NCBI GenBank assembly: GCA_905202595.1
Contig: CAJKSP010000006.1
Span: 1-64,000 of the forward strand
From: an uncultured Sutterella sp.
GTDB taxonomy: Bacteria; Pseudomonadota; Gammaproteobacteria; Burkholderiales; Burkholderiaceae_F
DNA: 64,000 nt
Reading direction: 5' to 3'
Under the pieces are notes generated by a model. The model worked only from the letters and a program-made list of their open reading frames with translations. It had not been told where the DNA came from and searched no databases. Positions 17,112 to 26,325 of the stretch are shown piece after piece; positions within the stretch are counted from its first letter, which is position 1; each line of letters starts with the position of its first letter. The position numbers and the translations under genes were made by a program.

Positions 17112-18305
17112 TCAGAAGGCAAAGCCGAGGTTCACCATGAAGTCGGTCGGCATCGGCGTCGTCAGGTAGCCGTCGTCGCGGCCGGGCGTAACGCCTTTGA
17201 AGCGCGAAATGTTCGTGTCGATCGAGGCCGTGAGATGGACGACGGGCGAGAAGGCCCAGGTGGCGCCCATCGTCAGCACGGGGTGCACGCTGTTGTCCGA
17301 GCCGGCCGAAGACGATGCATGGGAGAAGCCGAAGCCGCCGCCGGCATAGAGGCGGAAGTTTTTGGCAACATCGATGTTGTAGGCGATGGTGAGGGAGTAG
17401 GTCTCGATGTCGATCTTTTCGCGGCCCGCTTCTCCCGATTCGCCGCCCTTCATGTCGTGGCTCGATTTCTTGTACTTGAATTCCGTCTGCCAGCTGCGGC
17501 CGGAATAGTGGCGCAGGCCCACGTTCCAGACGGTGTCGTTCGTCATGAAGTTGGGCGTGAAGCCGTCTTCGGCGCCGTTGTCGACGTACTGCCAGCCCCA
17601 GCCGCCGAAGAGAAGGTTGGGCGTCTTCACCCAAGGGCTTTCGGGCGGCAGCGGCATCTTGCGGCTGCCGACGTCGTCAATGGCGATCGAGGTGAAGAAG
17701 AAAAAGACGTTCGTAAAGGGTATCCACGTGCCGTAGAACGAGACGGTGTCGGTGCCGACGCTGGCTACCGGAAGCGGCAGCGGGAGCGGCACCCACATGT
17801 AGTCGCCTCGCATTGTGAGGCCGGCGAGGTAGCCTGCGCCCACATGGAAGCCGCCGCCGATCGGCCAGCGCGAGAGCCAGGCGTAGCCTGCCATCGGCTC
17901 CATGCGGTAGTTGGAGTCGACGAAGCTTGTGAGAAAGAACATGCGCTCGTTGCCGCGCTCGTCGATCAGCTGCCGCGCGATGCCCATGCCGACGGGGTAG
18001 CCGTTCTGCTGCGGCTTGTTGTCCCAGGCCCATCTCGGATGATTGGTATAGACGGGCATGACCCAGAGCGTCTTTCCTTCATCCATGATCCGCTTGGCGC
18101 CTTCCTTCGTGTCGGACCAGAAAGGCTTCCAATCGCCGGGGCGCTCTTCAGCGGGACGCACGAGCCCGGCGGGCGTCGTGTCGACGATGGCGTTCCAAGC
18201 CTCGGCGATGCCCGCCGCGGCATCGGCTGGGAAGGCGCCGGCAAGCGCGCCGGCGGCAAGCGCCGTGCAGACGCCGGCAGCAAGGGAATGAAGTCGATGG
18301 GTCAT
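17112..18305 (-). CDS. PagP-type lipid A palmitoyltransferase fused to a second outer-membrane barrel
   Basis: A 397-residue outer-membrane protein starting at the ATG at 18305 (the upstream TTG lacks support). A signal peptide (to about 30) is followed by a PagP domain (about 40-205). It has TNHPRWAWD where E. coli PagP has its catalytic His, FVDSNYRMEPMAGYAW with the catalytic Asp-Ser pair, and HVGAGYLAGLTMRGDYMWVPLPL, all close to the E. coli sequence. H89, D130 and S131 are therefore intact, predicting palmitate transfer from phospholipid to lipid A. Residues about 212-397 form a further region of alternating strands ending in the outer-membrane signature NLGFAF. That is long enough for a second 8-stranded barrel and absent from ordinary PagP (about 160 mature residues). 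Confidence 0.85.
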   Translation of the reverse strand: MTHRLHSLAAGVCTALAAGALAGAFPADAAAGIAEAWNAIVDTTPAGLVRPAEERPGDWKPFWSDTKEGAKRIMDEGKTLWVMPVYTNHPRWAWDNKPQQNGYPVGMGIARQLIDERGNERMFFLTSFVDSNYRMEPMAGYAWLSRWPIGGGFHVGAGYLAGLTMRGDYMWVPLPLPLPVASVGTDTVSFYGTWIPFTNVFFFFTSIAIDDVGSRKMPLPPESPWVKTPNLLFGGWGWQYVDNGAEDGFTPNFMTNDTVWNVGLRHYSGRSWQTEFKYKKSSHDMKGGESGEAGREKIDIETYSLTIAYNIDVAKNFRLYAGGGFGFSHASSSAGSDNSVHPVLTMGATWAFSPVVHLTASIDTNISRFKGVTPGRDDGYLTTPMPTDFMVNLGFAF

Positions 18306-18511
18306 GGCAGAAAGCAAATGAAGGGGACGGCTGGCAGAGCAAGCTGCCCGTTGGGGCGCGTCCTTCTTGGAGGCGCAGCGGCAAGCCGTTTGAGCGCCAG
18401 AGGGCGTCCGGCCCTGCTGGCGCAGCGGGCAGGAAGCCCGTATTGTCCCACAAGCGGCGGTCCCCGTTTGGGAAGCAGGTCGCTTTTCGGCGCTCCATTG
18501 GGCTTCATCGC

Positions 18512-18541
18512 TTGCTTCCTAGCAGCTCCTGCGGGTAAAGT
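18512..18541 (+). promoter_or_regulatory. Promoter of rnpB
   Basis: TTGCTT (18512-18517), 18 bp, then TAAAGT (18536-18541). The start it predicts, near 18548, coincides with the 5' end expected from the P1 helix of RNase P RNA. Confidence 0.6.
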
Positions 18542-18548
18542 AGCGCCC

Positions 18549-18870
18549 CTGCAGCGGGAGCTTCCGGGGCGGCCGTCGGCGGCAGCAATGCCGCGGGAGG
18601 AAAGTCCGGACTCCGCAGGGCACCGTAGCAGCTAACAGCTGCCCGCCGCGAGGCGCGGATTAGAGCAACAGAGACGAGCCGGCGTTGGGGTCGGGTGAAA
18701 CGGGCAATCTCTACGGGGAGCAACACCAAATAGGCAGCCGCATGACCCGGCCCGGGCCTGGCTGCGGGTAGGTGGCTTGAGGCGGCGCGCGAGCGCCATC
18801 CTAGAAGAATGACCGCCATCGGCTTCAGGGCCGAAACAGAATCCGGCTTACAGGGAAGGTCCCGCTGCGC
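18549..18870 (+). ncRNA. rnpB: RNase P RNA (class A)
   Basis: The catalytic RNA that trims tRNA 5' leaders. The universal core is present: GAGGAAAGTCCGGACTCC (P4/J3-4 region), AGAGCAACAGAGA, GGTGAAACGGGCAA, CAACACCAAATAGGCAG and AGAAGAATGACCGCC. The ends are set by a perfect P1 helix, GCAGCGGGA (18551-18559) with TCCCGCTGC (18860-18868). It lies directly upstream of mraZ. Confidence 0.95.
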
Positions 18871-18882
18871 TTTCCCTTTCAA

Positions 18883-18960
18883 GATTCCGGCCTTCAGATC
18901 AGAGCGCCGGAATCGCCTATGCACAAAAGGCTTCGCTCAGCATCTGCGCGAAGCCTTTTG
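18883..18960 (+). terminator. Hairpins ending rnpB
   Basis: First an 8-bp stem GATTCCGG/CCGGAATC, then a 13-bp stem CAAAAGGCTTCGC (18924-18936) with its complement (18948-18960), whose 3' arm ends in CCTTTTG. The second is the probable terminator. Confidence 0.6.
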
Positions 18961-19096
18961 CTTGTCCAGCATCTGCTGAAGAGGGCGCCGGCGCCGCGTC
19001 CAGGGTCAGCGTCAGCGTGCGCTTTGCGGCATTCTCGTCGCCGCTCAAGTTTTTTCGCACTCTTTCAGTCTTTTACATGCGTTGCCGCGCCATGCT

Positions 19097-19121
19097 GTGG
19101 GAAAATGTGGGCTTTAGTGGG
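19097..19121 (+). promoter_or_regulatory. Three MraZ boxes upstream of mraZ
   Basis: GTGGG occurs three times at 19097, 19107 and 19117, exactly 10 bp apart with 5-bp gaps. This is the TGGGN-(N5)-TGGGN-(N5)-TGGGN arrangement bound by MraZ in other bacteria, so autorepression of the dcw promoter is expected. No clear -35/-10 pair could be assigned with confidence. Confidence 0.8.
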
Positions 19122-19164
19122 AGACGGGACTCGGTCGGATCAGAGGCGTTCCGCGCAAGCAAGC

Positions 19165-19596
19165 ATGACGCAGCCGATTTTTCAGGGAACGACGCTGGCA
19201 AGCCTTGACGACAAAGGCCGGCTGGTCGTGCCGAAGCGCTTCAGAGACGCGCTTTTTTCGGCAGGCGGCCTGGTTGTCGCTGCGCGCCATCCGGACGGCT
19301 GCTTGGTGCTTTACCCGGCGGACGCTTGGGCGGCCAAGCGCGAGGCGCTTGCGGCGCTGCCGTACAGCGCTCGGGCCTTTGTGCGATTCGTGCTCGGAAG
19401 CGCCGCTGAAATCAAAGCCGATGCGGCCGGGCGCCTGCTGATTCCGGCAGGACTTCGCGCGCTGGCCGGCTTGGAGGGCGCCGTCGTGCTTGTCGGACTC
19501 GGCGGCCACTTCGAGCTCTGGGACCGCGGTCGCTTTGACGCCGCAGAGGAAAAGGCGCTCGAAGCCGGTCTTGATGCGGCGGACTTCAGCTTCTAG
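19165..19596 (+). CDS. mraZ: Transcriptional regulator MraZ
   Basis: A 143-residue DNA-binding protein with two AbrB-like (SpoVT-AbrB) swapped-hairpin domains: ASLDDKGRLVVPKRFRDAL near the N-terminus and AEIKADAAGRLLIPAGLRAL in the middle. The frame is open much further upstream, through the MraZ boxes, but only the ATG at 19165 fits family length. First gene of the dcw cluster; its own binding boxes lie 44-68 bp upstream of the start. Confidence 0.95.
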   Translation: MTQPIFQGTTLASLDDKGRLVVPKRFRDALFSAGGLVVAARHPDGCLVLYPADAWAAKREALAALPYSARAFVRFVLGSAAEIKADAAGRLLIPAGLRALAGLEGAVVLVGLGGHFELWDRGRFDAAEEKALEAGLDAADFSF

Positions 19597-19670
19597 GCGG
19601 CAGAAGCTCGTCGGCATCCGGCTTGTCTTCTTTCCTGCTCATCCTGGCATTTCGAGAAAGGCATTGATTC

Positions 19671-20633
19671 ATGACTGAAGCGTTCGTCCATCTGTCCGTC
19701 CTCGGCGCTGAAGCGCCTGCTGCGCTTGTGACCGACCCTGACGGACTTTATGTCGACGGCACGTTCGGACGCGGCGGCCACTCCCGCCGCATCTTGTCGA
19801 TGCTTTCTCCCCAAGGCCGCCTCATCGCCTTCGACCGCGATCCTCAGGCCGTGGCGGCGGCTGCCGAGATTGTCGATCCGCGCTTCACGATCATCCACGC
19901 GCCCTTCTCATCCATGAAGCAGGCGCTGGCCGAGCGCGGCATTGAGGCCGCATCGGGCGTCTTTCTCGACATCGGCGTCTCCTCGCCGCAGATTGACGAC
20001 GCGTCGCGAGGCTTTTCGTTCCGCTTTGAGGGGCCGCTGGACATGCGCATGGACACATCGGCCGGCATGACGGCGGCCGAGTGGCTGGCGTCGGCTTCTG
20101 AGGCCGAGATCCGGCGCGTGATTTCTCAGTACGGCGAAGAGCGCTTTGCTGGTCAGATCGCTCGCGAAATCGTGAGGACTCGGGACGTTGCGCCGCTTCG
20201 CACGACAACGGATCTGGCGCGGCTTTGCGAGCGGGTCGTGCCTCGGAACCGGCGCGATCTCGGACAGCATCCGGCGACTCGAACCTTTCAGGCCGTCCGC
20301 ATTCAGGTGAACGGGGAGCTCGACGAGTTGCGCCGCGCGCTTGAGGCGGCAGGCAGCCTGCTGCTGCCCGGCGGGCGGCTGGCCGTGATTGCCTTCCATT
20401 CGCTTGAAGACCGCATCGTGAAGCGCTTCTTCGAGCATGCGTCGCATCCCGAGCGGGCGCTCGATCCGCGCCTGCCCATTCCGGCTGACCGGCTGCCGAA
20501 GCCGCTTTTCGCAGATGTCGAGCGCATCAGGCCGGGCGCGGCCGAGTGCGAAGCCAATCCGAGGGCCCGCTCGGCGGTGCTGCGCGCCGCGACGCGAACG
20601 GCGGCGCCCTGGACGGACGTCCCGGAGGATTAG
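19671..20633 (+). CDS. rsmH: 16S rRNA m4C1402 methyltransferase
   Basis: A 320-residue SAM-dependent enzyme (formerly MraW) methylating N4 of C1402 in 16S rRNA. HLSVLGAEAPAAL resembles the HxPVLxxE start, GTFGRGGHSRRIL is the SAM-binding loop, and VIAFHSLEDRIVKRFF is the C-terminal signature. GAGAAAGG lies about 11 nt before the ATG. Stop and ftsL start are 4 nt apart. Confidence 0.97.
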   Translation: MTEAFVHLSVLGAEAPAALVTDPDGLYVDGTFGRGGHSRRILSMLSPQGRLIAFDRDPQAVAAAAEIVDPRFTIIHAPFSSMKQALAERGIEAASGVFLDIGVSSPQIDDASRGFSFRFEGPLDMRMDTSAGMTAAEWLASASEAEIRRVISQYGEERFAGQIAREIVRTRDVAPLRTTTDLARLCERVVPRNRRDLGQHPATRTFQAVRIQVNGELDELRRALEAAGSLLLPGGRLAVIAFHSLEDRIVKRFFEHASHPERALDPRLPIPADRLPKPLFADVERIRPGAAECEANPRARSAVLRAATRTAAPWTDVPED

Positions 20634-20637
20634 CGCT

Positions 20638-21078
20638 ATGCGTCGCATTTCCCGAATGGAGCTGTTTTGGGCGGCGCTCTTGGGGCTCGTGCTCTTTGCG
20701 AGCGCGCTCTGCCTGGTGGAGCTGCAGTACCGCACGCGCGTTCTCTTCGTCGAGCATGAGCATGAAGTGGATCTGATGCGCCGGCTTCTTGACGATCAGG
20801 CAGAGCTTCAGATGAAGGTTCGCCGCGCTGCGCTGCCGGGCGAAATCGCCGAAGGCGCTGCGGCGCTGGATCTGGTCGGCGCGACAGGCGACACGACGGT
20901 GACGCTGGTGGAGCAGCCTTCGGGGGCAATGGCGCTCTCCGAAGAGACGAAGGCGCGAATTGCCGCTGCGGATGCGGCTGAAGCCGAGCGGCGCGCAAAG
21001 GCCGAAGAGAAGGCTGCTCAGCGGGCGGCTCGAGCCGCTCGCGCCAAGAAGGCCGGTGCAGCCGGCCAGGGAGCGTAG
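20638..21078 (+). CDS. ftsL: Cell division protein FtsL
   Basis: A 146-residue bitopic membrane protein of the divisome FtsQLB complex. A short cytoplasmic N-terminus, a membrane helix (about 8-28, FWAALLGLVLFASALCLV) and a coiled-coil heptad region (about 29-65) match the family. After residue 100 it carries an Ala/Lys/Glu-rich charged tail of about 45 residues that most FtsL proteins lack. GGAGG 10 nt upstream supports the ATG at 20638. Confidence 0.9.
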   Translation: MRRISRMELFWAALLGLVLFASALCLVELQYRTRVLFVEHEHEVDLMRRLLDDQAELQMKVRRAALPGEIAEGAAALDLVGATGDTTVTLVEQPSGAMALSEETKARIAAADAAEAERRAKAEEKAAQRAARAARAKKAGAAGQGA

Positions 21079-21081
21079 TCG

Positions 21082-22992
21082 ATGGCGGCGGATCCTCGTC
21101 TCAGCCGGCAGGCGGAGCCGGAAGACGCTGAGGGCGCCAAGAGCGCCGAGCAGCGCGCTTCCCTCGGCGGCATGCTTTTGGAGCGCTTGAGCGGCGCTTT
21201 TGAAGGCCTCTGGCAGGTTGCGCGCGAATTTCTGCGCCGCGACGCGTCGGCGCGAAAGGCCGAGCCTGTCCACACGGCGAGCCCTCTCATCGTCATTCCC
21301 ATTCCGCGCTGGCGCACCTATGTGGCGCTTGGCGTCATCGTGGCGGCGCTTGTCGGACTGGCCGTCCGCGCGTTCTGGCTGCAGGTTGTGGCCACGGACT
21401 TTCTGCAGGGCCAAGGCGAAGCGAGATATGCCCGAACGCTCACGATTGCCGGCGTTCGCGGCGAGATTCTGGACCGCAACGGCGTCGTGCTCGCCTCGTC
21501 GCAGCCGGTCCGAAGCATCTGGGCCGATCCCGCCTTTACGAAGAAGGCGACGCGCAGCGAACTTGAGGCCGTCGCGAAGGCCATCGGCATGCCCTATGCG
21601 GATCTGCGCGCCAAGCTCAAGGCGAATGCAAAGAAGAATTTCGTCTATCTGGCTCGAAGCTGCGATGTGGCGACGGCCGAAGCGGTTCGCCTTCTGGGCG
21701 TGCCCGGCATCGGCATTACGCCCGAGGTGCTTCGCGAATATCCGGACGGGCCCGTCATGGCGCATGTGGTGGGCTATACCGGCTGGAACGACCGCGGCCA
21801 GGAAGGCGTCGAGCTCGCGAGCGACAAGGAGCTTGCCGGACTGCCGGGAGCGCGCCGCGTGATTCGGGACCGCCTGGGCCGCATCGTTGACGACGTCTGG
21901 GCCAAGGAGGCGGTAGCCGGCAAGGACGTCACGCTCTCGATCGACTCGCGCGTGCAGTTCATCGCCTATGAAGCGCTCGCCCGCCAGATGGAAAAGAGCG
22001 AGGCGCTCGCGGGCGCTGTCGTCGTCGCCGATGTGCAGACGGGCGAAATTCTGGCGCTGGCCAATGAGCCCACCTACGATCCGAACGACCGCTCGACGAT
22101 GCTCTTCGAGCGCGTAAGAAACCGCGTGCTCACCGATCAGTTCGAGCCAGGCTCGACTATGAAGCCCTTTGCCATTGCCAAAGCGCTCGACATGGGGATC
22201 ATCGATCCGCTCACGACGATTCAGACGGCGCCCGGCAAGCTCACGATCGGCGACCGAACGATCGGCGATACGCATGACTACGGCCTTCTGACGGTTTCGG
22301 AAATCGTCGCCAAGTCCTCCAATATCGGTACAGCCAAGATTGCGTTGGAGATGTCGCCGCAGACGCTGTGGGACATGTACACGGCGCTTGGATTCGGGAG
22401 GGCGCCCGACATCGGATTTCCGGGCGCAACGGCCGGCCGGCTTCGCCCGGCAAAGTCCTGGCGGCCGATCGAGCAGGCCACGATTTCCTATGGACACGGC
22501 GTCTCCGTCTCGCTCATGCAGCTTGTGCGCGCCTATACGGCGCTGGCGCGCGACGGGGATGTGATCGACCTCACGCTCTACAAGCGCGCGCCGGGCTTCA
22601 TCCCGAAGTCCGAGCAGGTCTTCAAGCCGGAAACGGCGCGGCGCGTGCGCGCGATGATGATGAATACGGTTCGAAAGGGCGGCACGGCCAGCCGGGTCAA
22701 GGTGGCGGGCTACTCGGTGGCGGGCAAAACCGGTACGGCGAACAAGGTGAAGAACGGCAAGTACACCCGAGACACGGTGGCGTCGTTTGTCGGCATCGTC
22801 CCGGCGACGCAGCCCCGCTTCATCGTCGCTGTCATGGTCGACGAGCCGAAGAAGGGCAGCCGATACGGCTCAGCCGTGGCGGCGCCTATCTTCAGCGAAG
22901 TGGCAGCCGGGGCGCTCCGCACGCTCATGGTGACGCCGGACGAGGCGGCGGCGGGCGGCGGCGGCGCATTCCTTGCGTCGGTGAGGCAGTAG
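21082..22992 (+). CDS. ftsI: Septal peptidoglycan transpeptidase (PBP3)
   Basis: A 636-residue class B penicillin-binding protein that crosslinks septal peptidoglycan. One membrane helix (about 75-97) follows an unusually long cytoplasmic N-terminus. The pedestal domain and transpeptidase domain follow, with S358-T-M-K361, S412-S-N414 and K549-T-G551. It starts 3 nt after ftsL and is likely translationally coupled. Confidence 0.96.
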   Translation: MAADPRLSRQAEPEDAEGAKSAEQRASLGGMLLERLSGAFEGLWQVAREFLRRDASARKAEPVHTASPLIVIPIPRWRTYVALGVIVAALVGLAVRAFWLQVVATDFLQGQGEARYARTLTIAGVRGEILDRNGVVLASSQPVRSIWADPAFTKKATRSELEAVAKAIGMPYADLRAKLKANAKKNFVYLARSCDVATAEAVRLLGVPGIGITPEVLREYPDGPVMAHVVGYTGWNDRGQEGVELASDKELAGLPGARRVIRDRLGRIVDDVWAKEAVAGKDVTLSIDSRVQFIAYEALARQMEKSEALAGAVVVADVQTGEILALANEPTYDPNDRSTMLFERVRNRVLTDQFEPGSTMKPFAIAKALDMGIIDPLTTIQTAPGKLTIGDRTIGDTHDYGLLTVSEIVAKSSNIGTAKIALEMSPQTLWDMYTALGFGRAPDIGFPGATAGRLRPAKSWRPIEQATISYGHGVSVSLMQLVRAYTALARDGDVIDLTLYKRAPGFIPKSEQVFKPETARRVRAMMMNTVRKGGTASRVKVAGYSVAGKTGTANKVKNGKYTRDTVASFVGIVPATQPRFIVAVMVDEPKKGSRYGSAVAAPIFSEVAAGALRTLMVTPDEAAAGGGGAFLASVRQ

Positions 22993-23040
22993 AGCCGCGG
23001 CGCGCCGATGCGCATTGAAACGAAGGACAATTCAAGATAG

Positions 23041-23121
23041 CTCTGGCGCTGCGCCGGTTCGGCCGGCTGAGCGCCAGAGAGTCTTCTTTGGACATAGGCT
23101 CTGCCGCGTTTTGCGGCAGAG
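23041..23121 (+). other. Two strong hairpins between ftsI and murE
   Basis: Hairpin 1: CTCTGGCGCT/AGCGCCAGAG with an inner GCCGG/CCGGC stem (23041-23079). Hairpin 2: CTCTGCCGC-GTTTT-GCGGCAGAG (23099-23121). Neither has a U-tract. They sit in the one sizeable gap (155 nt) in this part of the cluster and may limit read-through or set mRNA ends. Confidence 0.6.
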
Positions 23122-23147
23122 AAGAAAAAGGATATCGAGACACCATC

Positions 23148-24722
23148 ATGACGGACGCATCATCCACCGACCGCCTCTGCGAGACGCCGGCTACGGCCGA
23201 AATCGCGGCGTGGCTCAGGGACCTCGCGCATGAAGGCGCGCATCTTCGGCTCGACAGCCGGGACGTGCAGCCGGGCGACGTCTTCGTCGCCGTTCCGGGA
23301 GGCCGGGTTGACGGCCGTTCCTTCATTCGCGTCGCCGCGGCGAGAGGCGCCTCGGCCGTGCTTCTGGAGGCGCTGGGCCGCGAGCAGGCTGCCGAGCGCT
23401 ATCCGGTGGCCGCGATGGCCGTGCCGAAGCTCAGGGATCGCCTGGGGGAAGTCGCTGCAGCCTTCTACGGCGATCCTTCGGCCGACATGACGGGCGTTGC
23501 CGTTACGGGCACGAACGGCAAGACGACGACGGCGTTCTGGACCTCGCAGCTTTTTACGGCGCTGGGGCTGCCGTGCGGAACGATCGGCACGGTCGGCTCG
23601 TTCTTCGGCGGCAAGTCCTTCGAAGGCCCGGAGCTCACGACGCCGGACGCCGTATCGCTGCAAGGGCTCTACGCCGATCTCAAGCGAGCCGGCGCCAAGG
23701 CTTTCGCTGTTGAAGCGAGCTCTGTCGGCCTCGAACAGGGGCGGCTTGCAAAGTCGCGCTTCGCAGTGGGCATTTTCACAAATCTCTCCCGCGATCATCT
23801 CGACTATCACAAGACGATGGAGGCCTACGAGTCGGCCAAGGGGATTCTCTTTGCATGGCCGGGCCTGAAGGCGGCGGTGCTTAATGCCGACGATCCGGTT
23901 TCGGCGCATTTTGCTGAGATCGCCAAGGCGCATGGCATTCCCGTCTGGGCGACGGGAACGAACGGCCGGGCGGCGGCGTTTGCCGCTCAGACAGGCGCGG
24001 CTCATACAGTGGAGGCCAACAGCATCCGCCACGGCGAAGCCGGCATGGCGTTCGAGCTTTCGGTTGACGGTCGGACGCTTTCCGTTTCGGTGCCTCAGAT
24101 CGGCGTCTTCAACGTGTCGAATGCGCTGGGCGTCATCGCGGCGGCGCTTGCCTGCGGCTTTGCGCTCGACAAGATCGCAGAGGTGCTCCCGACGCTCAAG
24201 TCCCCGCCGGGCCGCATGGAGATGATCCGCGCGCCGGGAATGCCGCTCGGCATTGTCGACTTCAGCCATACGCCCGATGCGCTGGAGAAGGCGCTTGAGA
24301 GCCTGAGGCCTGCCGCCGACGCGCGCCGCGGCCGCCTCTGGTGCGTCTTCGGGTGCGGAGGTGATCGCGATCGCGGCAAGCGTCCGATCATGGGCGAGAT
24401 TGCCGGCCAGCTTGCCGACCGCGTCGTCGTCACAAGCGACAACCCTCGTTCCGAAGATCCGGAGGCGATCATCAGCGAGGTAGCCGCCGGCTGCGCTGAA
24501 AAGGCCAAGCTCGCCTTGGAGGCCGACCGCCGTCAAGCCATCTACCGCGCCGTTGCTGAAGCGGCGCCGGAGGACATCGTGCTTGTTGCAGGCAAAGGAC
24601 ACGAAACGGAGCAGATCACGCGCGAAGGCGCGCACCACTTCAGCGATGCCGAAGTGCTCCGCGAAGCCTTCAACGAACGGCGCGAGCATGCATTGGAAGC
24701 CCGCGAAGCCGGCGCCCGCTGA
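23148..24722 (+). CDS. murE: UDP-MurNAc-tripeptide synthetase (meso-DAP adding)
   Basis: A 524-residue ligase adding the third stem residue to UDP-MurNAc-L-Ala-D-Glu. The ATP loop is VTGTNGKTTT, and the DNPR box (SDNPRSEDP) marks the meso-diaminopimelate-adding type. I use the ATG at 23148 rather than an in-frame TTG at 23088 that would start inside the inter-gene hairpins. A standard three-domain Mur ligase. Confidence 0.96.
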   Translation: MTDASSTDRLCETPATAEIAAWLRDLAHEGAHLRLDSRDVQPGDVFVAVPGGRVDGRSFIRVAAARGASAVLLEALGREQAAERYPVAAMAVPKLRDRLGEVAAAFYGDPSADMTGVAVTGTNGKTTTAFWTSQLFTALGLPCGTIGTVGSFFGGKSFEGPELTTPDAVSLQGLYADLKRAGAKAFAVEASSVGLEQGRLAKSRFAVGIFTNLSRDHLDYHKTMEAYESAKGILFAWPGLKAAVLNADDPVSAHFAEIAKAHGIPVWATGTNGRAAAFAAQTGAAHTVEANSIRHGEAGMAFELSVDGRTLSVSVPQIGVFNVSNALGVIAAALACGFALDKIAEVLPTLKSPPGRMEMIRAPGMPLGIVDFSHTPDALEKALESLRPAADARRGRLWCVFGCGGDRDRGKRPIMGEIAGQLADRVVVTSDNPRSEDPEAIISEVAAGCAEKAKLALEADRRQAIYRAVAEAAPEDIVLVAGKGHETEQITREGAHHFSDAEVLREAFNERREHALEAREAGAR

Positions 24723-24775
24723 AGAAAAGCGTGCGGCGCCAAGCCATTTATTACTGAAAAGAGGAAATGCGCGCC

Positions 24776-26236
24776 ATGAGCGAAGCGATGGACCTCAAAA
24801 GCGAAAAAATCCCGCACGACGACCCGATGACGCTTGGCTGGATCGCCTGGGCTCTCGACGGACAGCTGGCGTCGGCGAATCTGCCGCCTGAAGCGGCGGC
24901 GAAGCGCTGGCGCGCCGTCGAAACCGACAGCCGCGCCCCGATGGCCGATGCGGTCTTCGTTGCGCTCAAGGGCGAGCGCTTTGACGGACGCGACTTCGCG
25001 GCCAAGGCCGCTCAGGCGGGCGCTGCCGCGCTGGTGCTCGAGCGCCCGATTGATGCAGAAGCGGCGGGAGCGGCCGTTCAGCTCGTGGTCTCCGATGCGC
25101 GTCTTGCCTACGGCGCCATTGCAAAGGCCTGGCGCGCGCGCCATTCGCTTCCGCTGACGGCCGTCGGCGGCAGCAACGGCAAGACCACGACGACGCAGAT
25201 GCTGGCCGCCGTGCTTCGCGCCCGCTGGGGCGCCGAGCGCATGCTCGCCACAGAGGGCAACTTCAACAACGAAGTGGGCGTGCCGCGCACGCTGCTGCGG
25301 CTGCGCTTCGAACACCGCGCAGCGGTTGTCGAAGCCGGCATGAATCACAAGGGAGAGATGGCGCGCCTGGCGGACTGGATTCGGCCGACGATCGTGCTTC
25401 TCACCAATGCGCAGCGCGAGCATCAGGAATTCCTGTCGTCGGTCGAGGAGACGGCGCGCGAGAACGGCCTTCTCATCCCGGCGCTGCCGGAGAGCGGCAT
25501 TGCGGTCTATCCGGCTGACGATCCCTGCGCGCCTGTCTGGGCCGCGCTGGCGCTCTCGCGCGGCGTGCGCTCGCTCACGTTTGCCATGGGGCCGGCGGCT
25601 GCGGGCCTCGCGGCCGATCTTCATGGCGAAGCGCTTTCGGACGGCGCGCTCCGCATCCGAGGCGCCGGTTTCGGCCGTCCGGTCGACTTTGCCGTGAAGC
25701 TTGCCATTCCGGGCGCGCACAATGCGCGCAATGCGCTGGCTGCGGCGGCGGCAGCGCTTGCGCAGGACATTTCGCCCGAAGCAATCCGCGAAGGGCTGGA
25801 AGCCTTCCGCGCGCTCCCCGGCCGAGGCGCGCGCTGGCGCTCGGCGACGGGCGTCACGGTGATTGACGACGCCTACAATGCGAACCCCGACAGCTGCGAG
25901 GCGTCCATCCGCATGCTCGCGCTCGAGCGCGGCAGGAAGATCCTGCTTCTCGGCGATATGGCCGAAATCGGAGCTGATGCGACGGAGCGCCATCGCGAAG
26001 CCGGCATGCTCGCCAAGGCGGCGGGCATCGACGTTCTCTGGACGGCGGGGCCGCTGGCCGCGCATGCGGCGGAAGGCTTCGGAGAAGGCGCTCGCGCCTT
26101 TGCAACGCGGGAAGCGCTTCTTGCGGCGCTCGCCGAGCTTGAGGTTCCTGCGGGCGCCGCGATTGACGTCAAGGCGAGCCATTCAGCGGGCTTTGCCGCC
26201 GTGGTCGAGGCGCTCAAGCGCCGGCTCGGGGCATAG
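24776..26236 (+). CDS. murF: UDP-MurNAc-tripeptide:D-Ala-D-Ala ligase
   Basis: A 486-residue ligase finishing the UDP-MurNAc-pentapeptide. The P-loop GGSNGKTTTT and the family stretches ATEGNFNNEVGVP and DDAYNANPDS are present. An ATG 9 nt earlier (24767) is possible but lies only 1-2 nt from the AGAGGA ribosome site; 24776 gives normal spacing. Substrate comes from MurE upstream and D-Ala-D-Ala from Ddl downstream. Confidence 0.96.
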   Translation: MSEAMDLKSEKIPHDDPMTLGWIAWALDGQLASANLPPEAAAKRWRAVETDSRAPMADAVFVALKGERFDGRDFAAKAAQAGAAALVLERPIDAEAAGAAVQLVVSDARLAYGAIAKAWRARHSLPLTAVGGSNGKTTTTQMLAAVLRARWGAERMLATEGNFNNEVGVPRTLLRLRFEHRAAVVEAGMNHKGEMARLADWIRPTIVLLTNAQREHQEFLSSVEETARENGLLIPALPESGIAVYPADDPCAPVWAALALSRGVRSLTFAMGPAAAGLAADLHGEALSDGALRIRGAGFGRPVDFAVKLAIPGAHNARNALAAAAAALAQDISPEAIREGLEAFRALPGRGARWRSATGVTVIDDAYNANPDSCEASIRMLALERGRKILLLGDMAEIGADATERHREAGMLAKAAGIDVLWTAGPLAAHAAEGFGEGARAFATREALLAALAELEVPAGAAIDVKASHSAGFAAVVEALKRRLGA

Positions 26237-26241
26237 AGCTA

Positions 26242-26264
26242 GCGGCGCGAGCGCTTCGCGCCGC
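26242..26264 (+). other. Hairpin between murF and mraY
   Basis: GCGGCGCGA-GCGCT-TCGCGCCGC, a perfect 9-bp stem 5 nt after the murF stop, without a U-tract. Confidence 0.5.
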
Positions 26265-26325
26265 GCAGCGGCGGTCGCTCCCTTTCACTCTTTACACGAT
26301 TTACCCCTTCGAGCACAGGTGCTCC

